44,816 nt of DNA. Origin: Spirulina subsalsa CS-330. GTDB taxonomy: Bacteria; Cyanobacteriota; Cyanobacteriia; Cyanobacteriales; Spirulinaceae. A program made the position numbers and the translations under genes. Shown one piece after another: positions 44,797 to 44,816 of the stretch. The stretch is from positions 1 to 44,816 of the forward strand of contig NZ_JAQMTY010000172.1 of NCBI RefSeq assembly GCF_028330765.1. The letters run 5' to 3'. Under the pieces are notes generated by a model that made no database searches, had not been told where the DNA came from, and was given only the letters and a program-made list of their open reading frames with translations. Numbering within the stretch: position 1 is the first letter of the stretch; every line of letters starts with the position of its first letter.

Positions 44797-44816
44797 CAAC
44801 AAGGGGCTTAAGCCCC
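44797..44816. repeat. second copy of the CAAGGGGCTTAAGCCCC palindromic repeat, cut by window end
   Basis: The last bases of the window reproduce, in opposite orientation, the core and GCAACAAGGGG flank of the repeat at 1682-1701. The element probably continues beyond the window. Confidence 0.55.

Overview
The window is about 44.8 kb of cyanobacterial chromosome. The octamer GCGATCGC (HIP1) recurs inside and between genes. The gene content is also cyanobacterial: a glucolipid synthase of the Sll1377 type, an SLH-porin, a 1-Cys peroxiredoxin of the Slr1198 type, GlgA1-type glycogen synthase, DUF3038/DUF4335 and DUF3493 proteins, and a small membrane protein resembling photosystem II factors. 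I cannot fix genus or order. There is no prophage, CRISPR array or intact insertion sequence. Most genes are core genes, and accessory DNA is limited to small inverted-repeat elements.

Layout. 1-4.2 kb: a 3' gene remnant, mltA, two conserved unknowns and an orphan PotB-type permease. 4.4-8.6 kb: an SLH-porin followed by a secreted, very Asp-rich unknown, each with its own terminator. 8.7-12.2 kb: mfd. 12.6-14.1 kb: an orphan chemoreceptor. 14.2-18.0 kb (minus): glgA, then a two-gene signalling operon (receiver-GAF-PP2C phosphatase plus anti-sigma-type kinase). 18.4-20.4 kb: the DUF3038-DUF4335 pair. 20.5-23.4 kb: divergent fatty-acid-hydroxylase/SDR fusion and the glucolipid glycosyltransferase. 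23.6-26.6 kb: peroxiredoxin, KDPG aldolase, a TIGR04283-type glycosyltransferase, and clpS translationally coupled to a DUF2103 gene. 26.8-30.2 kb: a 1154-aa sensor adenylate cyclase. Then come tRNA-Thr(CGU), DUF3493 and FHA genes.

31.6-38.3 kb (minus) is a chaperone/translation/repair block in the order grpE, dnaK, dnaJ, tusA-like, rsgA, recA. recA appears to have its own promoter with a near-consensus cyanobacterial LexA box. 38.7-43.8 kb (plus) is the type IV pilus motor operon pilB-pilT-pilC plus a fourth, unrecognised gene 15 bases downstream. The window ends with a 151-bp MITE-like element, a HugZ-type split-barrel protein and a convergent small membrane protein (possibly Psb35).

How the genes might work together: pilus motor ATPases, a cAMP-producing cyclase and a chemoreceptor are what surface motility and phototaxis use in other cyanobacteria, but here they sit in separate transcription units, so this link is inference. 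No clear-cut new defence or biosynthetic system is visible. The best leads are the Asp-rich secreted protein, the unknown fourth pil-operon gene, the clpS-DUF2103 coupling, the DUF3038-DUF4335 pair and the inverted-repeat elements.
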